NCBI RefSeq assembly: GCF_003952385.1
Contig: NZ_CP034444.1
Coordinates: 992,001-1,056,000, forward strand
DNA: 64,000 nt
Origin: Mesorhizobium sp. M1D.F.Ca.ET.043.01.1.1
GTDB lineage: Bacteria > Pseudomonadota > Alphaproteobacteria > Rhizobiales > Rhizobiaceae
Reading direction: 5' to 3'
Below, piece after piece: positions 29,163 through 38,269 of the stretch (its first letter is position 1; each line of letters opens with the position of its first letter). The position numbers were made by a program, and so were the translations under genes. Under the pieces are notes generated by a model. It was not told where the DNA came from. It saw only the letters and a program-made list of their open reading frames with translations, and ran no database searches.

Positions 29163-30071
29163 TCAAACCGACAGAACGTGTGAATTGCCTGGAACTAGCG
29201 CCTTCCTCAAATCCCCAACCACCGCCCTCCGATCATTGCGGCGCCACGCGAGATGGATGGCGACACTGCGCCCGAACCACGGCAGGTCGCGGAAGACGAT
29301 CCCCGGCGGCGCTGCGGCGCGCAGACTGTCCTGGACCGTCGCCAGACCAAGGCCGGCGCTGACCAGGCCGAGCGAGGTCAGCGGGTCGGCTGTCTCATAG
29401 GCGATGTCGGGCACGAAGCCGGCCTCGACACAAGCCGCCAGGAACTGCGCGCGATTGGTGTCGTCGGGCTGACGCACGACAGTGATCCAGACGCGGCCGT
29501 CGAGATGATCCGGCCGGATGTCGGGGACATCAGCAAGCAGATCACCGTCGGGGATTGCCAGCACCAGCTGTTCGCGCCGCACCAGCATGCTCTCGATATC
29601 CGGATCGCCCTTCGGCGCCGGCGCATAGACGAAGCCGAGGTCGAGCGCACGCTGCCGCAGACCTTCGAACTGCGCTGCCGTGCGGCCGCTCCTGAGTTGC
29701 AGATGGAAATCCGGCCGCTCGCGGCGGAATTCCTTGAGCATGGCGGCGACCAGACCGGCGTGCACAGCGCCCTCGACATAGCCGATGGCGAGGCTGCCGG
29801 CCGCGCCGGTCGCAAGATTGCGGCCGAGCTCCTCCAGCCGCGCGGCGCTGGCGAGCAGCGCCCGGGCTTCGGCGAGGAAAGCCTTGCCCTCGGCGTTGAG
29901 ATGGACGCGCTGCTTCGCCCGCTCGAACAGGACAACGCCCAGCTGCTCCTCGAGCTGCATGATCTGCCGGCTCAAGGGCGACTGGGAGATGTGCAGCTGC
30001 TCGGCGGCGCGGCCGACATTGCCGGCCTCGGCGACGGCGACGAAATATCTGATCTGGCGCAGGTCGAGCAT
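29163..30071 (-). CDS. LysR family transcriptional regulator
   Basis: The 302-residue protein has the LysR helix-turn-helix (IRYFVAVAEAGNVGRAAEQLHISQSPLSRQIMQLEEQLG, described by its ends IRYFVAVAEAG and SQSPLSRQI, residues 7-45). Its effector domain resembles the CatM/BenM/CbbR group (GYVEGAVHAGLVAAMLKEF). It is divergent from a muconolactone-isomerase-like gene, so it probably regulates that gene, in line with LysR regulators of aromatic degradation. TTAACTTTAGCCTAA in the gap (about 30092-30106) is a possible binding site. Confidence 0.9.
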   Translation of the reverse strand: MLDLRQIRYFVAVAEAGNVGRAAEQLHISQSPLSRQIMQLEEQLGVVLFERAKQRVHLNAEGKAFLAEARALLASAARLEELGRNLATGAAGSLAIGYVEGAVHAGLVAAMLKEFRRERPDFHLQLRSGRTAAQFEGLRQRALDLGFVYAPAPKGDPDIESMLVRREQLVLAIPDGDLLADVPDIRPDHLDGRVWITVVRQPDDTNRAQFLAACVEAGFVPDIAYETADPLTSLGLVSAGLGLATVQDSLRAAAPPGIVFRDLPWFGRSVAIHLAWRRNDRRAVVGDLRKALVPGNSHVLSV

Positions 30072-30175
30072 CTTCCAAGTCCTGTCAGGTCTTAACTTTA
30101 GCCTAATCAGTCTTGGACTGTCTGACCAGCCGGCGCGATATCTCGTGACATCAACCGGCCACGAAGGAGACCGCC

Positions 30176-30466
30176 ATGCAGTTCTTTGCCCTGCTTACCC
30201 GCAACACCCAGAAGTTCAGCGACGCCGATTTCGCGCCGCTGCTGCCCGGCGAGGCCGAGCAGCGGCGCACGCTCTATGCGCAGGGCGCCGTGCGGCAGGT
30301 CTGGAACCGCGGCGACATTCCCGGCAGCGGCGTGATGTTCGAGGCGGCCGACGAGAAGGAGGTGCGAGGCCATCTCGCCACGCTGCCGCTGGTCGAGGCC
30401 GGCATGATGGACATCGCGGCGATCGTTCCGCTCAGCCCGTATCCTGGGTTCGGTCCGAAGCGCTGA
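30176..30466 (+). CDS. Muconolactone-isomerase-like protein
   Basis: The 96-residue protein shows the short ferredoxin-like pattern seen in muconolactone delta-isomerase-type and related YciI-like proteins: MQFFALLTRNTQKF, VRQVWNRGDIPGSGVMFEA, EVRGHLATLPLVEAGMMDIAAIVPL and PYPGFGP. The last two blocks match the isomerase family well. The ATG is preceded by GAAGGAGA. The gene stands alone opposite a LysR regulator; no other beta-ketoadipate pathway gene is present, so its substrate may differ from muconolactone. Confidence 0.75.
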   Translation: MQFFALLTRNTQKFSDADFAPLLPGEAEQRRTLYAQGAVRQVWNRGDIPGSGVMFEAADEKEVRGHLATLPLVEAGMMDIAAIVPLSPYPGFGPKR

Positions 30467-30506
30467 GACCGCGTGAAGATCGGTGCTGCCGCTTGGCCGG
30501 CAACAC

Positions 30507-31361
30507 CTATGAGCGACCGAAGATGCGACGCAAAAGGCCCACCCGCGACGCGCCGACGTAGCGCTCGGGCAATGGGCGGGTGAGCAGGAACTGATCGCGC
30601 CCTTCGACGGTCTCGGTGCCGCAATAGCTGCATTGCAGCGACCTTGCCAACGGGACGATTTCTCTCAACACGGCGCTAAACCCTTCGCCATCGATCGGCA
30701 CGTTCTTTGCCATCCGCAGTTCACGGGAGAACGCCTCGAAGCTGAGGAAGCGATAGCCGCGCTTTTCGAGCTCGGCGCACAGCTTTTTCAGTGCGGGCTC
30801 CGCGCCCCAGAACTCGAAGCGTGTCGGCCGGATGCGGGCATCCGGAGCGATTTCCAGGTTGAGGTCGCCGATCGCCTCGGCAGGAAGAATGAGCGGCGCA
30901 ACCGCTGCAAGCGAATGCTGTTCGAGAATGAGCGGAAAGGCAAACGCCTCGGCCGCCATGCGGGCTATCTGCTCAAAGCCGGCTACGTCTTCCGTGGTGA
31001 AATAGAAATCCCGACGCCCCTCGCCATGCCGCTCCGCCAGGTAGCAGGCAGGACAGCCGGCGGTTGCCAGATCCTCGCAAAGCTTTTCGAGGAAGGCGTA
31101 ATTCCGGATTGATCCCTTGGGAGACAGCAGAGCGTCGCGCGGCGTCAGTTCGTTCGCGCGCGGGGTGAGCTTCAGGAGCAGGATCGGCAGCGAAGCGGCG
31201 GCGCGCAGAAGCGCCATGTTCACGCGCGTATGAACGAACAGCTCGCCGCCATCGGGACGGTAGCGCACCAGGCCACGATGCGGTTCCGCCTCGCGGATGA
31301 CCTCTTCGGTCTCCTCGTTCGAGACCTGTTCGCCGGTGACTGCGAATTGAAGCAAAGTCAT
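30507..31361 (-). CDS. Two-domain protein: DUF695-like N-terminus and RraB-like C-terminus
   Basis: The 284-residue product has an N-terminal part with GEGRRDFYFTTEDVAGFEQI typical of DUF695 (about residues 100-150). The C-terminal part, about residues 180-275, resembles the RNase E regulator RraB: RFEFWGAEPALKKLCAELEKRGYRFLS and VPIDGEGFSAVLREIVPLA. A Cys pair (CSYCGTE) follows near the end. RraB binds and modulates RNase E in enterobacteria; an equivalent role here is not shown. The start at 31361 has GAGGGG seven bases upstream. A small membrane protein gene on the same strand lies 67 bases further upstream. Confidence 0.72.
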   Translation of the reverse strand: MTLLQFAVTGEQVSNEETEEVIREAEPHRGLVRYRPDGGELFVHTRVNMALLRAAASLPILLLKLTPRANELTPRDALLSPKGSIRNYAFLEKLCEDLATAGCPACYLAERHGEGRRDFYFTTEDVAGFEQIARMAAEAFAFPLILEQHSLAAVAPLILPAEAIGDLNLEIAPDARIRPTRFEFWGAEPALKKLCAELEKRGYRFLSFEAFSRELRMAKNVPIDGEGFSAVLREIVPLARSLQCSYCGTETVEGRDQFLLTRPLPERYVGASRVGLLRRIFGRS

Positions 31362-31428
31362 CGCCCACCCCTCGCCCGCGACATTAAGCCAGGCCATCTT
31401 GCCAGTTCACGGAGCCGCCGCCCAGACC

Positions 31429-31803
31429 TCACGGCCAGGCGTTCTGCATCGCGTTCACCGAGAGCCAGGCAATCCAAGGCAGCGCGACTAGAAGCGCCAG
31501 CCGCAGGCCGGCCAATCGCGCCTGGTCCGCCTCCTGGCGCTGAAGCCGGCGCCAAATCTGGACGGCAGCGGCAAGAACGAGCACCGCGTAGAGCCCGCCC
31601 AGCGCCCATAGCACCGCCGTTCCGCTCACCGGCATGCCGGCCTGCTCCAGCACCTTGCCGAGCAGCAGAGCCGGCCCGGCGACGAAGAAGGCAATGGCGA
31701 TCCCGAACAGGAAGCCGATCATCGCGCCCGGAAAGGAAGTCGCCGACAAAGCGACAAGCACTGCAAGCAAGATGAGCAGAGAGATGAATGCGCGCTGGCC
31801 CAC
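31429..31803 (-). CDS. Hypothetical integral membrane protein, 124 aa
   Basis: The product has about four hydrophobic helices (residues about 6-24, 26-48, 60-82 and 98-116) joined by short loops, with basic residues between helices 3 and 4 (QIWRRLQRQ). No family is recognised. Its start codon is preceded by GGGGGTTGCC, a usable ribosome binding site. It is co-directional with the RraB-like gene downstream and may be transcribed with it. Confidence 0.6.
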   Translation of the reverse strand: MGQRAFISLLILLAVLVALSATSFPGAMIGFLFGIAIAFFVAGPALLLGKVLEQAGMPVSGTAVLWALGGLYAVLVLAAAVQIWRRLQRQEADQARLAGLRLALLVALPWIAWLSVNAMQNAWP

Positions 31804-31993
31804 GGCAACCCCCTTGCCCCAACAGACACAGCTTAAAGTAGCAGTCCGGAATTAATGGCGGGTAACGGGGCAGGTATGGAAGCCTAAGCCGAGCATCGGC
31901 TCCCGTCGCCAGTGCCCAGTGCAGCATACTCCCGACCGGGAACCAAGCCAGCACGTTAGCGTTGCCTCATATAATGAGATTGTGGAGATCGTC

Positions 31994-32077
31994 ATGCTGC
32001 GAGGCGCACTGCTTTGGCTTATCGGGATTCCTTTGCCCATCATCCTCATTCTTTGGCTGCTGGGCTATTTACACTAG
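31994..32077 (+). CDS. 27-residue membrane peptide
   Basis: This frame, too short for most gene callers, encodes MLRGALLWLIGIPLPIILIL and then WLLGYLH. It is one transmembrane helix with two charged residues only near the N-terminus and at the end. GGAG lies seven bases before the ATG, and a perfect TATAAT is at 31970-31975. I recall very similar short hydrophobic peptides (LLWLIGIPIPII core) in other alphaproteobacteria, often unannotated. The remaining bases between 31804 and 32223 hold no other convincing gene. Confidence 0.62.
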   Translation: MLRGALLWLIGIPLPIILILWLLGYLH

Positions 32078-32223
32078 CTCTGCACTTGAATCCCAACACG
32101 TTTTAGTCTGGCTCAGTCGGCGCCATCAGATCGATGCTGCCAGACGCTTGCACTTCATCGAGCCGCGCGGCACGCTGGCGACGGCCGGTGAGCCCGCCGG
32201 CGACAATCGATGAAGGTGCAAAA

Positions 32224-33006
32224 TTGCGTTCGACTGATTATCTCGGCCGCCTGTTCGGCCTCGAGGGCAGGCATGCCTTCATCACCGGCGCCAGCCGAGG
32301 CCTTGGTCTTGCCTTCGCGCAGGCGCTTGCCGGGGCCGGCGCGCGTGTCACGCTCGGCGGCCGCAAGGCGGACGAACTCAAAGCTGCCGGCGATCGCCTG
32401 CGCGCCGCGGGCTGCACGATTTCAGAATCGGTGATCGACGTCACCGACACGCAGTCGGTCGATACCGCAATTGCGGCGGCGGAGGCCGGCACCGGTCCGA
32501 TCGACATCCTGGTCAACAATGCCGGCATTCAGCGCCGGGCACCGCTGGAGAGTTTCAGCGACGCCGACTGGGACGCGCTGATGGCGACCAACCTCGACGG
32601 CGTGTTCAAGGTGAGCCGGGCGGTGGTCAAAGGCATGATCGCGCGCCGCAAGGGCGTCATCATCAACGTCTCCTCGGTGCAGAGCGTGCTCGCCCGCCCC
32701 TCGATCGCACCCTACGCTGCAACCAAGGGAGCGATCACCATGCTGACCAAATCGATGGCCGGCGAATGGGGCCAGCACGGCGTGCGCGTCAACGCGATCG
32801 CGCCCGGCTATTTCAAGACCGAGCTCAACGCCGCGCTGGTCGCCGACGAGACATTCTCCGGCTGGCTTACCGGGCGCACGCCGATGCGGCGCTGGGGCGA
32901 CGTCGAGGAACTGGCCGGCGCTGCCGTGTTCCTGGCATCCGACGCCGCGAGCTTCGTAACGGGACAGACGCTGCTGGTGGATGGCGGGATCACGAGCGTG
33001 TTGTAG
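32224..33006 (+). CDS. SDR family oxidoreductase, gluconate 5-dehydrogenase-like
   Basis: The 260-residue protein begins with a TTG codon at 32224 (read as Met), preceded by GAAGG seven bases upstream; the frame continues upstream but without homology. The N-terminus (STDYLGRLFGLEGRHAFITG) is the form seen in gluconate 5-dehydrogenase-type SDRs. The cofactor motif is TGASRGLG, the catalytic block is SSVQSVLARPSIAPYAATKG (YxxxK type with Tyr and Lys) and NNAGIQ is intact. It probably acts on a polyol or sugar acid with NAD(P); the exact substrate is open. Confidence 0.85.
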   Translation: MRSTDYLGRLFGLEGRHAFITGASRGLGLAFAQALAGAGARVTLGGRKADELKAAGDRLRAAGCTISESVIDVTDTQSVDTAIAAAEAGTGPIDILVNNAGIQRRAPLESFSDADWDALMATNLDGVFKVSRAVVKGMIARRKGVIINVSSVQSVLARPSIAPYAATKGAITMLTKSMAGEWGQHGVRVNAIAPGYFKTELNAALVADETFSGWLTGRTPMRRWGDVEELAGAAVFLASDAASFVTGQTLLVDGGITSVL

Positions 33007-33118
33007 CGGGGCCTCGCCCCCTCTCAGATCGGTAGGCTGGACTCGCCCACCGACAGATGCTGCTCGATCGGCGCGGCATCGGCCTTTGGGCCTTCGCACG
33101 CCCTGCCCTTCGCCATCC

Positions 33119-33523
33119 CTACAGCACCCTATCCACCGACAGCCTGCCGGACCCGCTGAGCGCCAGGATGAACATGCCGCCGGCAATGGCGAGATCCTTC
33201 TCGAAATGCAGGAGCTCGTTCTGGCTGGCGAAGCTTGCGTGGAAGAGGCTTGCCGTCATCAGGCAGAACAGGCCGAGCGCTACCGCGCCGAGGCGCGCCA
33301 GGACGCCGAGCGCCACGGATAAGCCGGCACCGAGCTGCAGCGCGATGGTGGCAAGGAGCAGCGGCGTGCCGACGCCGAGCGCGGCCATCGCTTTCTCAGC
33401 GCCCTCGAAATGCGTCGTGAGCTGCAGGCCTTCATGCACGAAGGTCAGCGACAGAAGCAGGCGGCCGGCAAGCAGGACGACGTCCCTGGCGTGAAGTCTT
33501 TGCGCGAGTTCGATCGGTGTCAT
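33119..33523 (-). CDS. DoxX family membrane protein
   Basis: The 134-residue protein has four predicted membrane helices and the DoxX pattern VLLAGRLLLSLTFVHEGLQ, AMAALGVGTPLLLATIALQLGAGLS, RLGAVALGLFCLMTASLFH and HFEKDLAIAGGMFILALSGSG. DoxX-like proteins are linked to respiratory or redox-stress functions in some bacteria, but the biochemical role of this branch is not known. Two short hairpins in the 155 bases to the next gene (CTTTGCGA/TCGCAAAG and CTCCCC/GGGGAG) may be terminators. Confidence 0.85.
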   Translation of the reverse strand: MTPIELAQRLHARDVVLLAGRLLLSLTFVHEGLQLTTHFEGAEKAMAALGVGTPLLLATIALQLGAGLSVALGVLARLGAVALGLFCLMTASLFHASFASQNELLHFEKDLAIAGGMFILALSGSGRLSVDRVL

Positions 33524-33678
33524 GGTCGGCTCCGAAAAGTTATGTCGCTGACGAGGGCCATCTCATCAGGGTGGGCAACTTGCCAGCGCGCCGCAGACCT
33601 TTGCGAGCGACTGCTTCGCAAAGGCCTCTTCGCCGCCGTCTCTCCCCACTTTGGGGAGCGAGGATCAGGGCATGGCGC

Positions 33679-34140
33679 CTACTTCGTCACCTTGGTATCG
33701 ATGGCCTGCTTGAGGTCCGAAAGTTCTTCGCAGCCCGCCGGGCAGAGCTTCTGCAGCGAGGCGAGCTGCTCGTTGGCCTTGGCCATATCGCCGGTCTCGA
33801 CATAGAGCTCGCCGAGATATTCATGCGCCGCCTTGTGGTCGGGCTTAAGCTCCAGCGCCTTGGTGTAGTAGGTGAGCGAGGTCTGGTAGTCGCCGGTCTT
33901 GCGCAACGTGAAGCCGAGCAGATTGTAGACGTCGGACTGCTGGGTGTCCTGCGCGAGATCGCGCAGGTCGGCCAGCGCGCCCTTGTAGTCCTTGGCGTCG
34001 ATCTTGGCTTTCACGGCCGTCAGGTCCGGCGCGTCGGCGCCTTCGATGTCGTCCACGGCATAAGCCGGCACGGCGATGGCGATCGGGGCCGCGGTCAGCA
34101 CCGCAATGGCGCCGAGCACCGCGAAAAGTGCATGTTTCAT
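33679..34140 (-). CDS. Exported TPR-repeat protein
   Basis: The 153-residue protein has a signal peptide (ALFAVLGAIAVLTAAPIAIA, cleavage probably near AYA at residue 29). Two to three TPR units follow (DYKGALADLRDLAQDTQQSDVYNLLGFTLRKTGDYQTSLTYYTKALELKPDHKAAHEYLGELYVETGD, described by its ends DYKGALADL and YLGELYVETGD). The C-terminus carries LQKLCPAGCEEL. It lies 31 bases downstream of an exported MBL-fold hydrolase on the same strand, so the pair is probably one operon and the TPR protein may assist the enzyme in the periplasm. The start at 34140 is chosen over an upstream codon because of the signal peptide. Confidence 0.82.
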   Translation of the reverse strand: MKHALFAVLGAIAVLTAAPIAIAVPAYAVDDIEGADAPDLTAVKAKIDAKDYKGALADLRDLAQDTQQSDVYNLLGFTLRKTGDYQTSLTYYTKALELKPDHKAAHEYLGELYVETGDMAKANEQLASLQKLCPAGCEELSDLKQAIDTKVTK

Positions 34141-34171
34141 TGGCGTTGTCTCTTTGTCTTCAGAACTCGAT

Positions 34172-35143
34172 TCAGATCTGGGTTGGGGTGAAGGCGTAGG
34201 CGTTGCCGTCCTTGACGAAGCTGCCGGTGCCCGGGAACGGGAAGTGTGAGCCGCAGATGCGGACATTGTCGGCGATCACCTGGTCGACGATCTTGTGCCG
34301 CGTGGCGATCGCCATCGGCCCGTCCTGGTCGTAGGCGCCCTGCCATTCGGGATGCGGCGCGAGCAGCGCCGGCACGTACATGGTGTCGGCCGAGACGAGG
34401 AACTGCTCGGAGCCGGCATCGACATGGTAGACGGAATGGCCGGGCGTGTGGCCGGGCGCCGCCATGATGCGGATGCCGGGCACCACTTCCGTGCCGTCAT
34501 CCACCAGCTTCCAGTTCTTCCACTTCGGGAAGTTTTCGGCGATGCGCTTGCCCGCCGGCTTGCGGCCTTCGGGCAGCTTGGCAAGCCGGCTGGGGTCGGT
34601 CCACCAATTGTATTCGGTGGCATTGACGATCAGCTCCGCATTCGGAAACACCGGCGCGTTGGTGCCCTTCTCCATCAGGCCCCAGACATGGTCGGGGTGG
34701 AAATGCGAGATCATGATGGCGTCGATCGCCTTGTAGTCGATGCCGGCGGCCTTCATGTTGGCCGGCAGATGCGTGGCGTTGGCCTGCCACTGGCCGACGC
34801 CGGAGCCGGCATCCATCATGATGGTGCGGCCGTTCATCTTGAGCACCACGACGGTGAGCGGGATCGGCATGAACTCGGTGGTGAGCCCCGCCTTGGCGAG
34901 TGCCGCCTTGGTGTCGTCGACGGAAACGTCCTTGATGAAGGCCGGGTCGTGGGGCTTGCGCCAAATGCCGTCATAGACGGCGGTGACCTCGAGCGAGCCC
35001 ACCTTGTATTTATGGAAGCCGACCAGCGGCTCGACCGGGGTGTCGGCGTGAGCCGCGGACGCGAATTCCAGCTTGCCGGCAATGCCGAAGGCGGCGGCTG
35101 CCGCCGCGGATCCAAGCACCATGCGGCGTGTCATGTTGAACAT
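34172..35143 (-). CDS. Exported MBL-fold metallohydrolase
   Basis: The 323-residue protein has a Tat-like leader (MTRRMVLGSAAAAAAFG) that includes the twin Arg at R6-R7. The metallo-beta-lactamase-fold metal site is HFHPDH (H147, H149, D151, H152), followed by AAPGHTPGHSVY and ICGSHFPFPG. Such enzymes hydrolyse lactones, thioesters or other esters; the Tat export indicates a folded metalloprotein in the periplasm. GAGGAG nine bases before the ATG fits a strong ribosome binding site. The TPR-repeat gene follows downstream. Confidence 0.88.
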   Translation of the reverse strand: MFNMTRRMVLGSAAAAAAFGIAGKLEFASAAHADTPVEPLVGFHKYKVGSLEVTAVYDGIWRKPHDPAFIKDVSVDDTKAALAKAGLTTEFMPIPLTVVVLKMNGRTIMMDAGSGVGQWQANATHLPANMKAAGIDYKAIDAIMISHFHPDHVWGLMEKGTNAPVFPNAELIVNATEYNWWTDPSRLAKLPEGRKPAGKRIAENFPKWKNWKLVDDGTEVVPGIRIMAAPGHTPGHSVYHVDAGSEQFLVSADTMYVPALLAPHPEWQGAYDQDGPMAIATRHKIVDQVIADNVRICGSHFPFPGTGSFVKDGNAYAFTPTQI

Positions 35144-35447
35144 CAGAAGTCTCCTCTAGTGGCCATGAGTGGCTGCGAGTTGCGGACGGAAGTTCATTGG
35201 CTTGCTGCCTTGGGAGGATGGCCTCGCTACACAGCAAGACCCGGAAGGCACGGGCTTTATTCCCGGACGGACGCAGAATTTTTTGAAAAGCTGAAAGAAC
35301 GCAGCCTTGGCAGCAACCAAGCCGCCGTTAGGCAAGGCTTCAGTTTGCTGGCCAGAATGCGGAAAATCCGAGTGCAGATGCTGAAACTTCGGCCCGACGC
35401 GGAAGTTATAATTTAAGCACTTTCCATTAGCGTCGACCGATGGACCA
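35144..35447. other. Intergenic region, no gene seen
   Basis: The 304 bases between the divergent MBL-fold and GGDEF/EAL genes contain no credible gene. The stretch is A/T-richer toward 35270-35420 and must hold both promoters. I see no strong palindrome or known operator. Confidence 0.5.
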
Positions 35448-38108
35448 TTGTCCAGGAAAGGTTATCGGGTCGATTTGACCAGCAAGGGTCTCAATCTCGG
35501 CCGAGTCAGCCAGGCCGCTTTCTCTTCCGCCAACTTGCCGGCGGCGATCGCTGCCGTCGTGCTTCTGATCTGCGCCATATTCGTCGACCAGCAGAACAGG
35601 AGAGTGGCGGATCAATTGACCCGCGCGGACGTGCTGGCCAAAGTCAACGTCGTTCGCGCCAAGCTGGAAGGCAACATAAACGGCAATCTCCAGTTGGTGC
35701 AGGGCCTCGCCTCGACCATCGTAACCGAGCCTTATATGGGGCAGCAGAGATTTGCCTCGCTGGCCGCCAATCTGTTCAAGCAGAATTCGCAGTTGCACAA
35801 CATTGCCGGCGCGCCCGATCTCGTCATCTCGCTGATGTACCCCATAAAAGGCAACGAGAAGGCGGTAGGGCTCGACTACCGCAAAAACGAGGCGCAACGC
35901 ATGGCGGCGCTTCGCGCGCGCGACCAGCGCGCGCTGATCCTCGCCGGTCCCGTCAACCTCGCCCAGGGCGGCCGCGGCTTTATCGGCCGGATTCCGATCT
36001 TCGTGCCGACGGCGGGCGGCGGCGACCGCTTCTGGGGCATAGTCTCTGCGGTGATCGACGTCGATCGCCTTTATGCCGCGAGCGGTCTCACCGATCCCAG
36101 TCTCGACATCGACGTAGCGCTCATCGGCAAGGATGCGCTGGGTGGCGGCGGCGAACGCTTCTTCGGCGGCGAAAACATCGTCAACGCCAATCCGGTGACG
36201 GCCGAGGTGCGATTGCCGGTAGGTTCCTGGCAGATATCGGCGGTGCCCAAGGGGGGGTGGCCGACCACGCCAGAGAACGAGGCCTTCCTGCTGGCGACGA
36301 TGGCGTTGGCCGGCACTCTGGTGGTGCTGCCTATCCTGGTCGCCGGCTGGCTTTTCGGCGAAAGGCAGAAGAACTACGCCGAACTCAGGCGGCTTTCGCA
36401 GCGGCTGGAGCTTGCACTCGACGCATCCGGCATCGGCGTGTGGGAGCATGACCTCTCCACCAACCAGCTGGTATGGGACGATCGCGTCAACGAGATCTAC
36501 GGCAAACCGGCGGACGGCGAGACGCGCGCCTATCACGATTGGGAACGAACCATCCACCCCGACGATCTTGAACGGGCGAGACGTGATTTCGACACCGCCG
36601 CCGCGACCAAGGGCCGCTATTCCTCGCAGTACCGGCTTCTGTTGCCCGACGGCACGACCCGTCATGTGCGCGCGCGAGCAACCTTCCTGCAGGATATCGG
36701 TGGCACGCCCAAGATGGTCGGCGCCGAATGGGATGTGACCAGCGACGTGCTCCTCAACGAGAACCTGATGCGGGAACGCCAGCTGTCGGAATCGAAGAAT
36801 GTCGAGCTGGAAGCGGCGAAGGCGCGCATCGAACACGTCGCGCTGCATGATTCGCTAACCGGCCTGCCCAATCGCCGCTATCTCGACGAGATGCTCGCCG
36901 AAGGCGGCACAGTCGACGGCCGGACGGCGCTTCTGCATCTCGACCTCGACCGCTTCAAGCACATCAACGACACGCTCGGCCACGCGGCGGGCGACGCCAT
37001 GCTGATGCATGCCTCCAAGGTCATCAAGGCCGAAGCCGGTGCAACCGATTTCGTAGCGCGTATCGGCGGCGACGAATTCGTGGTCGTGAGCCACGGGCGT
37101 GACGACGACGAACTCGCGGCGCTTGCCGACCGTATCATCGAGGAGATGCGCCAGCCCGTCGACTACCAAGGTCACCAATGCAGGTTCGGGGTCACAATCG
37201 GCATTGCAGCCAATAGCGGCGTCGACGCGAAGCAAGTGCTCATCAACGCCGATCTTGCGCTCTACCGGGCCAAGAGCCGCGGCCGTAACCGCTACGAATT
37301 CTTCAACGAGGAGCTCCAGAGCGAGATCGTCCGGACCAAGCAGACCGCCGACGAGATACTCGGCGGGCTGGAGCGCAACGAGTTCGTCGCTTATTACCAG
37401 CCGCAGTTCGACGCCGAGACGCTGGAGATCGTCGGCGTCGAGGCGCTGTCGCGGTGGCGGCATCCGCGGCGCGGCATCCTCGCCCCCGACATCTTCCTCA
37501 ATGTGGCCGAGGAACTGAACGTCGTGTCGCTGATCGACCGCACGGTCCTGGAGCAGGCGCTGGAGAATTTCGAGCGCTGGTCGACTGACGGGCTCACCAT
37601 CCCGCGCGTGTCGGTCAATGTCTCCGCGAGGCGCCTGGAGGACAAGGATCTCATCAACGGCCTGCGCAAGCTCGCGATCAAGCAAGGAACCGTGTCGTTC
37701 GAGCTGGTGGAGTCCATCTTCCTCGATGAGAACGACGATCTCGTCGCCTGGAATATCGAACATATCAAGGAGCTCGGGATCGACATCGAGATCGACGATT
37801 TCGGCACGGGCTATGCGTCGGTCGTCAGCCTGCTCAAGCTGCAGCCTCGTCGCCTCAAGATCGACCGCCAGCTTGTCACGCCGATCATCGGCTCCGGGGC
37901 GCAGCGGCGGCTGGTATCCTCTATCATCGAGATCGGCAAGTCGCTCGGTATAGAGGTCGTCGCCGAAGGCGTCGAGACGATGGAACATGCGCGCATCCTG
38001 AAGGAGCTTGGCTGCGACATCCTGCAGGGATATGCCTTCGGCCGTCCGATGGACGCGAAATCCTTCAGGACCTTCGCCCAGTCCCGCAAATGGCTGGCAG
38101 CCGGGTAA
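35448..38108 (+). CDS. CHASE-like/PAS/GGDEF/EAL c-di-GMP signalling protein
   Basis: The 886-residue membrane protein has a helix at about 27-45, a periplasmic sensor region (about 50-280, with AAVGLDYRKNEAQRMAALRA-like CHASE features), a second helix (about 284-303), a PAS domain (about 320-440), GGDEF (GGDEF at about 541-545) and EAL (VEALSRW at about 662). Both enzymatic motifs are intact. The I-site RxxD before GGDEF is absent (ATDFVARIGGDEF), so product inhibition of cyclase activity may be lacking. The start is a TTG with no clear ribosome binding site; another TTG at 35475 lies thirteen bases after AGGAAAGG and is equally possible. Confidence 0.87.
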   Translation: MSRKGYRVDLTSKGLNLGRVSQAAFSSANLPAAIAAVVLLICAIFVDQQNRRVADQLTRADVLAKVNVVRAKLEGNINGNLQLVQGLASTIVTEPYMGQQRFASLAANLFKQNSQLHNIAGAPDLVISLMYPIKGNEKAVGLDYRKNEAQRMAALRARDQRALILAGPVNLAQGGRGFIGRIPIFVPTAGGGDRFWGIVSAVIDVDRLYAASGLTDPSLDIDVALIGKDALGGGGERFFGGENIVNANPVTAEVRLPVGSWQISAVPKGGWPTTPENEAFLLATMALAGTLVVLPILVAGWLFGERQKNYAELRRLSQRLELALDASGIGVWEHDLSTNQLVWDDRVNEIYGKPADGETRAYHDWERTIHPDDLERARRDFDTAAATKGRYSSQYRLLLPDGTTRHVRARATFLQDIGGTPKMVGAEWDVTSDVLLNENLMRERQLSESKNVELEAAKARIEHVALHDSLTGLPNRRYLDEMLAEGGTVDGRTALLHLDLDRFKHINDTLGHAAGDAMLMHASKVIKAEAGATDFVARIGGDEFVVVSHGRDDDELAALADRIIEEMRQPVDYQGHQCRFGVTIGIAANSGVDAKQVLINADLALYRAKSRGRNRYEFFNEELQSEIVRTKQTADEILGGLERNEFVAYYQPQFDAETLEIVGVEALSRWRHPRRGILAPDIFLNVAEELNVVSLIDRTVLEQALENFERWSTDGLTIPRVSVNVSARRLEDKDLINGLRKLAIKQGTVSFELVESIFLDENDDLVAWNIEHIKELGIDIEIDDFGTGYASVVSLLKLQPRRLKIDRQLVTPIIGSGAQRRLVSSIIEIGKSLGIEVVAEGVETMEHARILKELGCDILQGYAFGRPMDAKSFRTFAQSRKWLAAG

Positions 38109-38269
38109 GCGAAACGCCTCCACAATTGCCTTTCTGGCCGCGAAGACGCGGCGGCTGGGTCTGCGTCCGGCCGTCATCGAACTGTCACACGCGGCGAGAT
38201 CGCTCATGTTAGAAACGGCGCCTGGCCGCCACCGCGACCCCTTCCGCATCAAGAGCCGGCGAAGCCGCC

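Noticed and set aside
35427..36848. 473-codon minus-strand frame over the GGDEF/EAL gene
   Set aside because: Shadow frame without family features.
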